Part shown: piece by piece, positions 20,267-29,652 of the stretch | Numbering within the stretch: the stretch's first letter is position 1 | Layout of the letters: the number at the start of each line of letters is the position of its first letter | From: Xylophilus ampelinus | GTDB lineage: Bacteria > Pseudomonadota > Gammaproteobacteria > Burkholderiales > Burkholderiaceae_C | DNA length: 64,000 nt | Direction: 5' to 3' | Assembly (NCBI RefSeq): GCF_003217575.1 | Contig: NZ_QJTC01000023.1 | Coordinates: forward strand, 1-64,000 | The notes under the pieces: model-generated | Seen by the model: only the letters and a program-made list of their open reading frames with translations | Told to the model about the DNA's origin: nothing | Database searches by the model: none | Made by a program: the position numbers and the translations under genes

Positions 20267-20466
20267 GGAGGATATCTTCGGGATTGCGACAGCCTGCACC
20301 CTAGAGGCCCGGTGTCGACGCCCATGTCAGCCCGCGCCTTCCGCCCAGGTCGGCGTCTGCGCCGCGCAGGGCTGGGACCGTCCGGCGCGGCGCCGTTATC
20401 CACCGCCGCATCGTGAAGGCGAAGAACGTCGAGGTCGACCGAGCCGCCGCGGCCGCGGCCGCATGG

Positions 20467-20796
20467 TCAGCGCGCGGGCCCGAAGCCGAAGACGGATGCC
20501 CTGTGCGGCGGGCCCTCGCGGTGCGCGCCGTCGCCGGGGCCGTCGGCTCCGCGCTTGTTCTGCTCGGCGGTGCGCGCCGCCTTGCGGGTGCGCGGCCCGG
20601 TGTCCGGGTCGTCCGCCAGCTCCTGCAGCGCGCGCAGACCGTCGGCCATCGCTTCCTCGTAGGTGCCGCAGGCGGTGTCGGCACGCCGGATCTCGTTCCA
20701 GGTGGTGGTGTCCGCCTGCTCGCAGAGCACCCAGACGAACTGTCCGGCGTGGGGCTCTTCGGCATGCACGGCGATGTGGCGTAGGCAGGGTGTCAT
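20467..20796 (-). CDS. Hypothetical protein
   Basis: A 109-residue cytoplasmic protein. The N-terminal 60 residues look folded (HIAVHAEEPHAGQFVWVLCE onward) and predict a strand followed by helices. The rest is charged and probably disordered, rich in Arg, Gly and Asp. No family was recognised. It is divergently arranged with the Ku gene, with only 140 bases between the starts, so the two may share a regulatory region. Confidence 0.6.
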   Translation of the reverse strand: MTPCLRHIAVHAEEPHAGQFVWVLCEQADTTTWNEIRRADTACGTYEEAMADGLRALQELADDPDTGPRTRKAARTAEQNKRGADGPGDGAHREGPPHRASVFGFGPAR

Positions 20797-20936
20797 GCGC
20801 GGAGCGTAGCCGAACGCGCCGCTGCGCAGCGCCGGCATTCGCTGCCTACCCGGGCCGCGTGCTTTCGCTTACAGCGCGGCGCGCCATTTCGCCCAGGCTG
20901 CGGTGTCCGCCGGGCGTTCGGCAAAGGAAACACACC

Positions 20937-21806
20937 ATGGCAACTGGAAGCCGCACGCTCTGGAAGGGCGCCATCACCTTCGGCCTGGTCCACATTCCGG
21001 TGGGATTGCATACCGCCGCGACGGATCAGGGCGTCGATTTCGACTGGCTCGACAAGCGCACGATGGACCCGGTGGGCTACAAGCGCATCAACAAGCGCAC
21101 CGGCAAGGAAATCGACAAGGACGACATCGTCAAGGGCGTGGCGTACGAGGAGGGCAAGTACGTCGTCATCAGCCCCGACGAGATCGACGCCGTCTTCCCC
21201 CGCACGACGCAGACCATCGCCATCGAGCGCTTCATCGACGCGGCCGACATGCCGTTCATCTTCCTGGAGCGGCCGTACTTCGTGGCGCCGGTGGGCAAGA
21301 GCGACCGGGTGTATTCGCTGCTCCGCGAGACGCTGATCGCCACCGGCAAGATCGGCCTGGCGCGGGTCGTCATCTCCACGAAGCAGCACCTGGCCGCGCT
21401 GGTGCCGTCCGGCCCGGCCCTGGTGCTGAACCTGCTGCGCTGGGGCGACGAGGTGAAGACGCTGGATTCGGTGGAGCTGCCGCCCGAGGGCGCCAAGGGG
21501 CTGAGCGCGGCCGAGCTGAAGATGGCCAGGCAGCTCGTGTCCGAGATGTCGGGCACTTGGAACCCGGACGACTTCAAGGACGAATTCCGCCACCAGGTCA
21601 TGCAACTGGTCGAGAAGAAGGCCAAGGCCGGCAAGACCGAGACGGTGCTGCAGCCGCAAGAAGAGGCACCGCAGAGCGGCGGTGAGGTCATCGACCTGAC
21701 CGAACTGCTCAAGCGCAGCCTGCGCGGCGGCGACAAGCCCGCGGCGAAGAAGCCCGCCGCCAAGTCCCCGCGCGCGAAGAAGGCGCCGCAGAAGAAGGCC
21801 GCCTGA
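20937..21806 (+). CDS. ku: Non-homologous end joining protein Ku
   Basis: A 289-residue bacterial Ku. The core beta-barrel domain covers residues 1-250, starting SRTLWKGAITFGLVHIPVGL. Family motifs are MDPVGYKRINKRTGKE and FIDAADMPFIFLERPYFVAP. The last 40 residues are a lysine/alanine/proline-rich tail that should bind DNA. Ku forms a homodimeric ring on double-strand ends and recruits ligase LigD. No ligD gene lies in the window. A good ribosome binding site (AAAGGA) precedes the ATG by about eight bases. Confidence 0.96.
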   Translation: MATGSRTLWKGAITFGLVHIPVGLHTAATDQGVDFDWLDKRTMDPVGYKRINKRTGKEIDKDDIVKGVAYEEGKYVVISPDEIDAVFPRTTQTIAIERFIDAADMPFIFLERPYFVAPVGKSDRVYSLLRETLIATGKIGLARVVISTKQHLAALVPSGPALVLNLLRWGDEVKTLDSVELPPEGAKGLSAAELKMARQLVSEMSGTWNPDDFKDEFRHQVMQLVEKKAKAGKTETVLQPQEEAPQSGGEVIDLTELLKRSLRGGDKPAAKKPAAKSPRAKKAPQKKAA

Positions 21807-22053
21807 GGCTTGGGCACCCGGTCCCGGCGCGTGCGCTGCGGCGCTGTCCGATCCGGGAACGGCGGGCGGGCGATCGGGCTGCGAAGTCGCCGCCGGGGAC
21901 GGGCCTGCCGACGCCCTGGAGCAAGCCGACAGCCACTGCGTCCCGGCTTCTGCGTCGCCCGGCACCTGCCGCGAGCGTCCTCGTGTTTTCTTGAGAGCGT
22001 GTCATGCGCTTCGACGTAGCCGCGCGGGTCCCGCGGGCGGGTGATCGCAACCG

Positions 22054-22308
22054 TCAGTCGCCGGCCGACCCTGCCCGCACCGCGATGCGGTAGAGCGCCA
22101 GCAGCCCCAGGACGTGCCCCACGGCCACGCCCGGCTCGCCGGACTCGATGCGGGCGATGGTCTGCACATGCACCCCCAGCCGGGCGCCCGCCGCGGCCTG
22201 GCTTTCGCCGGCGGCGATGCGGGCCTGTCTGGCCGCAGCACCCAGCGCCCTGGCCGTGTCGAGTGCATCGCTGCCGATGTCCGCGGAGATTCGTTTGCCT
22301 TGCGCCAT
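22054..22308 (-). CDS. Small XRE-type helix-turn-helix protein
   Basis: An 84-residue protein with one XRE/Cro-type domain. RIAAGESQAAAGARLGVHVQ followed by TIARIESGEPGVAVGHVLGL gives the two DNA-binding helices and the following turn. Length and layout resemble HipB-like or other small antitoxin-type regulators, but no toxin gene is adjacent. The ATG at 22308 is chosen over a longer frame whose N-terminus is low-complexity. Confidence 0.72.
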   Translation of the reverse strand: MAQGKRISADIGSDALDTARALGAAARQARIAAGESQAAAGARLGVHVQTIARIESGEPGVAVGHVLGLLALYRIAVRAGSAGD

Positions 22309-22366
22309 GCCGGGATTGTCTTTCAGATCGTATGAGGCTCCAGCCGTTATCCTGCGCCGACCTGTA

Positions 22367-22383
22367 GCTATGTTTTTAATAGC
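22367..22383 (+). repeat. Dispersed repeat, copy 4 (core only)
   Basis: The core GCTAT-GTTTTTA-ATAGC is present, but the second hairpin and tail are not recognisable. It lies between the SUV3-like helicase gene (about 85 bases past its stop) and the XRE gene, both on the minus strand. Confidence 0.65.
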
Positions 22384-22467
22384 ATTCACTGTCGTGCGGG
22401 GCGCAGCGCGGCGCGATGGCATCCGGTGGCGGGGCGGTGAACGCCCGCCACCCGGACGGGCCGCGCC

Positions 22468-24447
22468 TCAGCGCAGCAGGCCGGCCGCGCTCTGCCTGCC
22501 CGGGCGGCTCTTGCCGCGGTTCTGCTGGCGCAGCACCTTGTTGACCAGGGCGGAGGCCTCGATCGCCATTTCCACCGCCGCCGGGCCGTCCGGGAAATGC
22601 GCGGGCATGCGCTGCGAAAGCCAGGCATAGGCCGAGTAGATCTTGCAGGCGTCTTCCGCGTCCTGCAGCGAGCTGCGGCCCTCGCGCAGGCCCACCGCCT
22701 GGATGGTCGACGGGTGCTTGCGCTCCACCGCGTTGGCCCAGGTCCAGAGCTGGTCCTGGAACTTGGGCAGCCGGGTGCTGAGCGGCACCAGCGAGAACAG
22801 AAAGCGCTCGTGGAGCGGCATGCGCAGGCCGTCGAGCCACTTGGCGCGGTCGAGCTGCTCGGTGAGCGAGGTGGGCACGAAGAAGACGTCGTTCACGTCG
22901 ATGTTGCGGCGGAACAGCGTCAGCAGCTGCAGCAGGCGGTTCTCCTGGGTCACCATCTCGATCTGCTGCAGATGCTCCTGCGTCGGGGCGACGTAGAAGC
23001 CGGTGCGCGCCACCGGCTCCAGCGCGGCGGTGAGCTGCTTCCTGATCGCCTTGTGCACCCGCCCCCCCAGGCCCAGCACCGTGCCCGATTCGGACATGCC
23101 GAAGCGCCCGGCGCGCCCGCCGATCTGCTGCACCAGCCAGGTGGGGATCGGGCCGTCCTCGGTGCCGTCGTACTTGGTGTCGGTGGTGAAGATCACCCGC
23201 GAGATCGGCAGGTTCAGGCCCATGCCGATCGCATCGGTCGCGACCAGCACCTGCGCCTGGCCGGAGCGGAAGGCTTCGGCCTGCGCCTGCCGCACTTCGG
23301 GCGAGAGGTTGCCGTAGATCGTCGCGACCGAGAAGCCCGCCTGCGCGACCTGCTCGGCCAGCTGCAGCACGTCGCGGCGCGAAAACGCGATCACCGCGTC
23401 GCCGGCCTTGAGCTGGCGCAGCGAGTCGAGCGGCTTATCGCCCATCGACAGCTTGGATTTGCGCTGCATCTCGCGCACCTCGCATTCGCAGCCCAGCCGG
23501 CGCGCCAGCGATTCCACGGCGGCGCGGGCGGTGGTGGAGCCCACCAGGTAGACGGTGTCGGCCGGCACGCCGCACACCGCGGCGGTCCAGGCGGCGCCGC
23601 GGTCGCTGTCGCCCAGCATCTGGATCTCGTCGATCACCGCCACCTCGACCCGGGTGTGGGTGTCGAGCATCTCGACGGTGCTGGCCACGTGGGTGGCGCC
23701 CGGCTGGATCCGGCGCTCTTCGCCGGTGATCAGGTCGACCGGCACCTTGGCCGCCTTCAGACGCTCGTAGTTCTCCAGCGCCAGAAGCCGCAGCGGTGCC
23801 AGGTACACGCCCGACTTGGCGGCCTGGAGCGCGACCATCGCCTCGTGCGTCTTGCCCGAATTGGTGGGGCCGAGCAGGGCGATGATCTTGCGGCGCATGC
23901 CGGCCGCGGTATGGAAGGTGTCCGGGAACTGCGCCAGGTTGATCGACTGGCGGGTGCGCTCGGCTGCAAGGTCGGCGGTGCGCTGGCCGGCGGCGGCCTC
24001 GATCCGGTCCATCGCCAGTTCGAAGGCTTTCGGCGCCAGTTCCTTGGGCCGCAGCAAGGCGTCCCAGCAGTAGTCGCCGGTCTCGACGCCGCGGTCGGCG
24101 GCGCGGCGGATCGCGTTCATCACGAAGGCGGCGACCTCGCGCTCGAAGTCGGCCGCCACCCGCTCGTTCAGCTGCGAGGCCAGCAGCGCCACCTGCTTGT
24201 ACGCCGGCAGCTTGACCCAGCGGCCGACCTGCGCCAGCACCGCCTGCGCCGGGATCAGCGAATACGGGACCCGCAGGCCGTCGACGACCACTTCGCCCTT
24301 GACGCTGTAGGCGACGGCGGATTCGGTCTTGACGAGCGTCGCCTTGCTGCGTTCCAGCAGGGCGTTGAGTTCCTTGACCTGGGCGGCGAGGGCTTCGGCC
24401 GAGGGTTCGTCCGAAGGGTGGGTGGGGAGTGTGGAATGCTGGTTCAC
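22468..24447 (-). CDS. SUV3-like DExH RNA helicase
   Basis: A protein of about 659 residues. Walker A is GPTNSGKT and the Walker B/DExH position reads DEIQML. Motif III is GSTTARAAV, and motifs V/VI appear as VLVATDAIGMGLNLPI and QIGGRAGRFG. This is the arrangement of the Suv3/Ski2-related mitochondrial RNA helicases, which have bacterial relatives. The C-terminal part contains a Suv3-type domain and a basic tail. Suv3 unwinds RNA for degradation by an exoribonuclease partner. The start is uncertain: GTG at 24447 gives VNQHSTLP, while a longer frame to 24621 runs through a low-complexity GC-rich stretch and is less likely. Confidence 0.82.
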   Translation of the reverse strand: MNQHSTLPTHPSDEPSAEALAAQVKELNALLERSKATLVKTESAVAYSVKGEVVVDGLRVPYSLIPAQAVLAQVGRWVKLPAYKQVALLASQLNERVAADFEREVAAFVMNAIRRAADRGVETGDYCWDALLRPKELAPKAFELAMDRIEAAAGQRTADLAAERTRQSINLAQFPDTFHTAAGMRRKIIALLGPTNSGKTHEAMVALQAAKSGVYLAPLRLLALENYERLKAAKVPVDLITGEERRIQPGATHVASTVEMLDTHTRVEVAVIDEIQMLGDSDRGAAWTAAVCGVPADTVYLVGSTTARAAVESLARRLGCECEVREMQRKSKLSMGDKPLDSLRQLKAGDAVIAFSRRDVLQLAEQVAQAGFSVATIYGNLSPEVRQAQAEAFRSGQAQVLVATDAIGMGLNLPISRVIFTTDTKYDGTEDGPIPTWLVQQIGGRAGRFGMSESGTVLGLGGRVHKAIRKQLTAALEPVARTGFYVAPTQEHLQQIEMVTQENRLLQLLTLFRRNIDVNDVFFVPTSLTEQLDRAKWLDGLRMPLHERFLFSLVPLSTRLPKFQDQLWTWANAVERKHPSTIQAVGLREGRSSLQDAEDACKIYSAYAWLSQRMPAHFPDGPAAVEMAIEASALVNKVLRQQNRGKSRPGRQSAAGLLR

Positions 24448-24638
24448 AGGATGTGTGGGCAGAAAGGGCGCATGGAACGCCGGGGTTGCGCGCAGGCTCT
24501 CGGCTCTGGCGAAAAGTTTGCACGCCGGGCCGAGCCCGGGCCATGGCCCGGGCCCGGACCTTGGCCTGGGCCGACAGTGCACGCGGCGATCGGAGGCTGC
24601 CGGGCCTGGAGGCCGATGCACGGTTCGTGCCGCAGAAC

Positions 24639-24672
24639 AAAAAAGCCCGCCACCTGTGCGGTAGCGGGCTTT
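24639..24672 (-). terminator. Rho-independent terminator after tRNA-Lys
   Basis: Read on the minus strand, AAAGCCCGC pairs with GCGGGCTTT and is followed by a run of six T. It lies 25 bases downstream of the tRNA-Lys gene. Confidence 0.85.
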
Positions 24673-24696
24673 CCAGCGCTGTCGCGCTTGAAATGG

Positions 24697-24772
24697 TGGT
24701 GGGCCCTGAGTGACTCGAACACTCGACCTACGGATTAAGAGTCCGCTGCTCTACCAACTGAGCTAAGAGCCC
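24697..24772 (-). tRNA. tRNA-Lys (anticodon CTT)
   Basis: A 76-base gene with encoded CCA. The acceptor arm pairs GGGCTCT with AGGGCCC, with wobble. The D loop is AGTTGGTAGA. The anticodon stem GCGGA/TCCGT encloses the loop CTCTTAA, with CTT reading AAG lysine codons. The T loop is TGTTCGAGTCA. Confidence 0.96.
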
Positions 24773-24923
24773 ACTTCAAACCTGAGAAATCGGATTCCGC
24801 TCACCGTGCTTGTCGCCACCTGGGTGGAGTCGAATACTGTAAGCAAGCCCTAAATTATGCACCATTTATTTTGAGGACTGCAAGCGGGTCATCGAATTCG
24901 TTCCATCGCCGCCCACGGTGCGG

Positions 24924-25901
24924 CTACATCAACAGGTGTTCGCCCGCGTTGTCGCCGCCCAGGATCACGTAGTTGACCTTGCGGATGTCCATCAGCTTTG
25001 TGCCGCCCGAGTAGCTGATGGAGCTTTGCACGTCCTGCTCCATCTCGACCAGGGTGTCGGCCAGGCGGCCCTTGACCGGCTCCAGGATGCGCTTGCCCTC
25101 GACGTGCTTGTACTCGCCTTTGTTGAAGTCGCTGGCGCTGCCGTAATACTCCTTGAACAGGGCGCCGTCGACCTCGACCGTCTTGCCGGGCGATTCCTCG
25201 TGACCGGCCAGCATGCTGCCGATCATGATCATCGTCGCGCCGAAGCGGATGCTCTTGGCGATGTCGCCGTGCTCGCGGATGCCGCCGTCGGCGATGATCG
25301 GCTTGGTGGCCACCCGGGCGCACCACTTGAGCGCCGACAGCTGCCAGCCGCCGGTGCCGAACCCGGTCTTCAACTTGGTGATGCAGACCTTGCCCGGCCC
25401 GATGCCGACCTTGGTGGCGTCGGCGCCCCAGGTCTCCAGGTCGATGATCGCCTCGGGCGTGCCGACGTTGCCGGCGATGACGAAAGCCCCGGGCAGCTTT
25501 TCCTTGAGGTGCGCGATCATCCGCTGCACCGTGTCGGCATGGCCGTGGGCGATGTCGATGGTGATGTATTCGGGCAACAGGCCCTCGGCGACCATCCGGT
25601 CGACCGTGTCGTAGTCGGCCTGCTTCACGCCGAGCGAGATCGAGGCATAGAGGTTCTTCTCGTGCATGTCGCGGACGAAGCGTACGTTGTCCAGGTCGAA
25701 CCGGTGCATCACATAGAAGTAGCCGTTCTGCGCCATCCAGGTCGAGATCGAGGCGTCCACCACCGTCTTCATGTTGGCGGGCACCACCGGCAGCCGGAAG
25801 CGCCGGCCGCCCAGCTCCACGCCCGCATCGCATTCCGAGCGGCTCTCCACCCGGCACTTGCGCGGCAGCAGAAGAACGTTGTCGTAGTCGAATATTTCCA
25901 T
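24924..25901 (-). CDS. guaC: GMP reductase
   Basis: A 325-residue TIM-barrel enzyme that converts GMP to IMP with NADPH and release of ammonia, in purine salvage. The catalytic loop [18 protein letters not shown] contains the nucleophilic cysteine. The phosphate-binding loop is [20 protein letters not shown]. The C-terminal tail ([16 protein letters not shown]) closes the active site. No CBS domains are present, which separates it from IMP dehydrogenase. The ATG at 25901 begins the conserved [13 protein letters not shown]. Confidence 0.96.
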   Translation of the reverse strand: MEIFDYDNVLLLPRKCRVESRSECDAGVELGGRRFRLPVVPANMKTVVDASISTWMAQNGYFYVMHRFDLDNVRFVRDMHEKNLYASISLGVKQADYDTVDRMVAEGLLPEYITIDIAHGHADTVQRMIAHLKEKLPGAFVIAGNVGTPEAIIDLETWGADATKVGIGPGKVCITKLKTGFGTGGWQLSALKWCARVATKPIIADGGIREHGDIAKSIRFGATMIMIGSMLAGHEESPGKTVEVDGALFKEYYGSASDFNKGEYKHVEGKRILEPVKGRLADTLVEMEQDVQSSISYSGGTKLMDIRKVNYVILGGDNAGEHLLM

Positions 25902-26223
25902 CGCGATGTCCAAGCTTCCATTGCAGGATCGCCGGAGGAAGGATTTCCGCGCGGCGTGGGCGCTTGGCTCGCTCCCGGTCGCCGTGGGCAGGGCCGCGGG
26001 GCCTCGCCGATCCGCGCGTCGCGCGGGCACGAAAAACCGGGCGACAAGAAACTTGGGCCCGGTGGCTGATTTTAGGGAGACACGACCGACGGCATCGGCC
26101 GGCGGTCGTATAGACCTTATGCGGCGATGCCGATGCAGCCGGCTATTCCTGAACGAAAAAGGGCTGCAGCCGGCGAACGGCGCCGGCTTTTTGCTATAAA
26201 AAATATAGCAAATCTTCCGGCGA
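25902..26223. other. 322-bp intergenic region upstream of guaC
   Basis: No gene is supported. The half near guaC should carry its promoter; nothing distinctive was seen. The far end contains repeat copy 5 (26150-26209), just beyond the stop codon of the exported protein gene that ends at 26224. Confidence 0.5.
26150..26209 (-). repeat. Dispersed two-hairpin repeat, copy 5 (full, inverted)
   Basis: Read on the minus strand, the core GCTAT-ATTTTTT-ATAGC is followed by the perfect second hairpin GCCGGCG-CCGTT-CGCCGGC and the tail CCCTTTTTCGTTCAG. It starts 14 bases after the stop codon of the minus-strand gene at 26224-26961, in the same direction as that gene. Confidence 0.78.
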
Positions 26224-26961
26224 TCAGCTGGACCTGCAGACGCTCGCCGCGGCCGTCAGGATGCGGCCTCCGCCGTCCTCCACCCAGCCCACCATCCGCA
26301 GCCGCGCGGGGTCGGCCGTCTCCGGCACCCGCATCGACCGCGCTTCCGACAGCCGCGTGCCGGCCTTCGGCTGCCAGCGCAGCGTGAGCGCGCCGCGCAC
26401 CAGCAGGCGCTCGACGGCTGAGCCATCCGCGCCGGCCGGCAGTGCCTCGGCCAGCACCAGCCAGGCGGTCACCGTCCCGGCCGCCGCGCGGGGCGGATTC
26501 CAGGCGATCGACACGCCGACATAGTCCGCCACCGCCGCGCCACGTGCCACCCGCAGTGCGCCCGGCCGCGCCGCGCCGACCGGCGCCGCCAGCTGCAGCG
26601 TCTCGTGCGCCGAGGGTGCCGGCTTTCGCAGCGCGTCGAGCCGGGCCTGCGCTTCGGGCAAGGCGGCGGCCGACATCGCCGCGCCATCGGCCGCGGCGGC
26701 TGACGGCACGATCCAGTCGAGCGTCGGCGTGCGGGCCGCCCCCGCCGCGCCGGGCACCGCACCGGATGCGGCAGCCGACCAGCAGGCGGTGCAGTCCGCA
26801 TCCAGGAAGCGCTCCTGCAGCACGCGGGGCGCCGGCGCGCCGTCGCTGTTGCACAAGGTCTGCGCCGTCGCGCCCGTCACCACGCCCGCCAGGCCGGCGA
26901 GGATGCCCGCGCACCCTGCGGCGCAACGGGTGAAGGACGACCGGGAAAACGTCAGGCGCAC
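26224..26961 (-). CDS. Exported protein of unknown function
   Basis: A 245-residue protein with an N-terminal signal peptide ([20 protein letters not shown], then ATAQ). Near the new N-terminus a CxxC is present in [12 protein letters not shown], which recalls thioredoxin-like motifs but without other support. The rest is Ala-rich with several predicted strands. No domain was recognised. It is probably periplasmic. Confidence 0.6.
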   Translation of the reverse strand: MRLTFSRSSFTRCAAGCAGILAGLAGVVTGATAQTLCNSDGAPAPRVLQERFLDADCTACWSAAASGAVPGAAGAARTPTLDWIVPSAAAADGAAMSAAALPEAQARLDALRKPAPSAHETLQLAAPVGAARPGALRVARGAAVADYVGVSIAWNPPRAAAGTVTAWLVLAEALPAGADGSAVERLLVRGALTLRWQPKAGTRLSEARSMRVPETADPARLRMVGWVEDGGGRILTAAASVCRSS

Positions 26962-27192
26962 GGCGCGCTGCTTTCAAAATGGACCGACCGCGACACCGCG
27001 GAGCGATGCAAGGGGCGGTCTGGGTTAAAGGAGACGGGAATGCCGACCAGGATCCGCGGCAGCGACCTCCACGGCGGGTTGCGCCCGTCGGGCCTGGTGT
27101 CGAGCCGGATAGCGTGGAACATCGCGGGGCGCTGCGCTGCGGTATGGGGAGGGCGCAGGCGCCGCGAGGGGTGCGCTTCCTACAATGCCGGT

Positions 27193-29604
27193 ATGTTCCC
27201 ACACAACCCGCCGACGGCGCTCCGCCATCCGTCCGCCCCCTCCGGCGAATCGCCCTTGATCGCCAGCCTCAATCCGGAGCAGCGCGCTGCGGTCACGCTG
27301 CCCAACGACCATGCGCTGATCCTGGCCGGTGCCGGCTCCGGCAAGACCCGGGTGCTCACCACCCGCATCGCCTGGCTGCTGCAGAACGGCCATGTCTCGC
27401 CCGGCGGCATCCTGGCGGTCACCTTCACCAACAAGGCCGCCAAGGAAATGGCGGTGCGCCTGTCGGCGATGCTGCCGGTCAACCTGCGCGGCATGTGGAT
27501 CGGCACGTTCCACGGCCTGTGCAACCGGCTGCTGCGGGCCCACTACAAGCTGGCCAACCTGCCGTCGGCCTTCCAGATCCTCGACACGCAGGACCAGCTC
27601 TCGGCCATCAAGCGGCTGATGAAGCAGTACAAGGTCGACGACGAGCGCTTCCCGGCCAAGCAGACGCAGTGGTTCATCTCGGGCGCCAAGGAAGACGGCC
27701 TGCGCCCGGGCGACGTGGAGGCGCGCAACGAGGACGACCGCAAGAAGGTCGAGCTCTACCAGCTCTACGAGGAGCAGTGCCAGCGCGAGGGCGTGGTCGA
27801 TTTCGGCGAGCTGATGCTGCGCAGCTACGAGCTGCTGCGGGACAACGATCCGCTGCGCGAGCACTACCAGCGGCGCTTCCGCCACATCCTGGTCGACGAG
27901 TTCCAGGACACCAACAAGCTGCAGTACGCCTGGTTGAAGCAACTGGCCGGCCCCGGCAGCAGCGTGCTGGCGGTGGGCGACGACGACCAGAGCATCTACG
28001 CCTTCCGCGGCGCCAACGTGGGCAACATGGCCGACTTCGTGCGCGAGTTCGACGTGCACCACCAGATCAAGCTGGAGCAGAACTACCGCAGCTACAGCAA
28101 CATCCTCGACTCGGCCAACGAGCTGATCGGCCACAACACCCGGCGCCTGGGAAAGAACCTGCGCACGACCCAAGGCCCCGGCGAGCCGGTGCGGGTGTTC
28201 GAGGCGACCAGCGACTTCGCCGAGGCGCAGTGGATGGTCGACGAGATCCGGCAGCTGGTGCGCGACAACGGCACCGAGCCCGGCTTCCAGCGCCGCGAGA
28301 TCGCGATCCTCTACCGCAGCAACGCCCAGAGCCGTGTGATCGAGACCGCGCTCTTCAATGCCGCGATGCCCTACCGGGTGTACGGCGGCCTGCGCTTCTT
28401 CGAGCGGGCCGAGATCAAGCACGCGCTGGCCTACCTGCGGCTGCTGGAGAACCCGCACGACGACACCAGCTTCCTGCGGGTCGTCAACTTCCCGCCGCGC
28501 GGCATCGGCGCCCGCAGCCTGGAGCAGCTGCAGGACGCGGCGCGCGCCGCCGGCACCTCGCTGCACGACGCGGTGAGCACCGTGCCCGGCAAGGCGGGCG
28601 CCAACCTGGGCGCCTTCGTCGCCCGGATCGACGTGATGCGCGAGCAGACCCAGGGCATCTCGCTGCGCGAGATCGTCGAGCTGGTGCTGCAGCACAGCGA
28701 CCTGGTCGAGCACTACAAGGCCGACCGCGAAGGCGCCGACCGGATCGAGAACCTGGAGGAACTGGTGAACGCGGCCGAGAGCTTCGTCACACAGGAGGGT
28801 TTCGGCCGCGACACGGTGGCGCTGCCGGTCGACGAGCTGCGCCAGTCGCCCGCCAGCCAGGGCCTGGACCCGTCCATCCCGCTGCTCGACGAGCCGATGC
28901 CCCTGCCGCCCGACGCCGACACCGGCGAGACGCTGAGCCCGCTGGCCGCCTTCCTGACCCATGCCGCGCTCGAATCGGGCGACAACCAGGCCCAGGCCGG
29001 CCAGGACGCGGTGCAGCTGATGACGGTGCATGCCTCGAAGGGCCTGGAGTTCGACGGCGTCTTCATCGGCGGCATGGAAGAGGGCCTCTTCCCGCACGAG
29101 AACTCGATGAACGACCGCGACGGCCTGGAGGAAGAGCGCCGGCTGATGTACGTCGCCATCACCCGGGCCCGCAAGCGCCTGTACCTCAGCCATTCGCAGA
29201 CCCGGATGCTGCACGGCCAGACCCGCTACAACCTCAAGAGTCGCTTCTTCGAGGAACTGCCCGAGGCGGCGCTGAAGTGGATCACGCCGCGCCAGCAGGG
29301 GTTCGGCAATGGCGGCGGCAGTGGATTAGCTATGAATTCCGTAGCAGGAGGTCGTGGCGGATCGCCGGCTTATGGCCGATTCGCCTCGGATTCCTCGTCC
29401 TTCGCCAGCCCGCCGGTGCCGGTGCGGAAGGCGGCGCCGTCGCACGGCCTGCGCGCGGGGATGCAGGTGTTCCACACCAAGTTCGGCGAAGGCACGGTGC
29501 TGGCGATCGAAGGCGCCGACGCCGACGCGCGGGCCCAGGTCAACTTCCCGCGGCACGGGGTGAAGTGGCTGGCGCTGTCGGTGGCCAAGCTCACGCCGGT
29601 ATGA
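27193..29604 (+). CDS. UvrD/PcrA-type DNA helicase
   Basis: An 803-residue superfamily 1A helicase for mismatch and nucleotide excision repair. Walker A is AGAGSGKT, motif Ia TFTNKAAKEM, motif II VDEFQDTN, motif III GDDDQSIYAFRGA, motif IV LEQNYRS, motif V TVHASKGLEF and motif VI EERRLMYVAITRARKRLY. The C-terminal Tudor-like domain (GMQVFHTKFGEGTVLAIEGA) is present. The linker between the helicase core and this domain contains repeat copy 6, read in frame as GLAMNSVAGGRGGSPAYGRF. The ATG at 27193 is preferred over the frame extension back to 27040. Confidence 0.95.
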   Translation: MFPHNPPTALRHPSAPSGESPLIASLNPEQRAAVTLPNDHALILAGAGSGKTRVLTTRIAWLLQNGHVSPGGILAVTFTNKAAKEMAVRLSAMLPVNLRGMWIGTFHGLCNRLLRAHYKLANLPSAFQILDTQDQLSAIKRLMKQYKVDDERFPAKQTQWFISGAKEDGLRPGDVEARNEDDRKKVELYQLYEEQCQREGVVDFGELMLRSYELLRDNDPLREHYQRRFRHILVDEFQDTNKLQYAWLKQLAGPGSSVLAVGDDDQSIYAFRGANVGNMADFVREFDVHHQIKLEQNYRSYSNILDSANELIGHNTRRLGKNLRTTQGPGEPVRVFEATSDFAEAQWMVDEIRQLVRDNGTEPGFQRREIAILYRSNAQSRVIETALFNAAMPYRVYGGLRFFERAEIKHALAYLRLLENPHDDTSFLRVVNFPPRGIGARSLEQLQDAARAAGTSLHDAVSTVPGKAGANLGAFVARIDVMREQTQGISLREIVELVLQHSDLVEHYKADREGADRIENLEELVNAAESFVTQEGFGRDTVALPVDELRQSPASQGLDPSIPLLDEPMPLPPDADTGETLSPLAAFLTHAALESGDNQAQAGQDAVQLMTVHASKGLEFDGVFIGGMEEGLFPHENSMNDRDGLEEERRLMYVAITRARKRLYLSHSQTRMLHGQTRYNLKSRFFEELPEAALKWITPRQQGFGNGGGSGLAMNSVAGGRGGSPAYGRFASDSSSFASPPVPVRKAAPSHGLRAGMQVFHTKFGEGTVLAIEGADADARAQVNFPRHGVKWLALSVAKLTPV
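29329..29400 (+). repeat. Dispersed two-hairpin repeat, copy 6, inside the helicase coding sequence
   Basis: The core GCTAT-GAATTCC-GTAGC at 29329-29345 is followed by AGGAGGTCG and a second hairpin (GGCG-GAT-CGCC). The element stays in frame and is translated within the flexible linker before the C-terminal domain. Codon use in this stretch (TTA, TAT, GAA) is unlike the surrounding gene. Confidence 0.75.
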
Positions 29605-29652
29605 GTCGAAGGCGGCGGCCGGCAGCGCGCCGGGCACGCCGGCCTGCGCCGC

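Noticed and set aside
26022-26223. CRISPR-like or tandem repeat array near guaC
   Set aside because: Only one copy of the dispersed repeat is present. No regularly spaced repeats were seen anywhere in the window.
27040-27192. N-terminal extension of the UvrD-type helicase
   Set aside because: The added 51 residues are Arg/Gly-rich and unlike helicases; MFPHNPPTA at 27193 gives the normal start.
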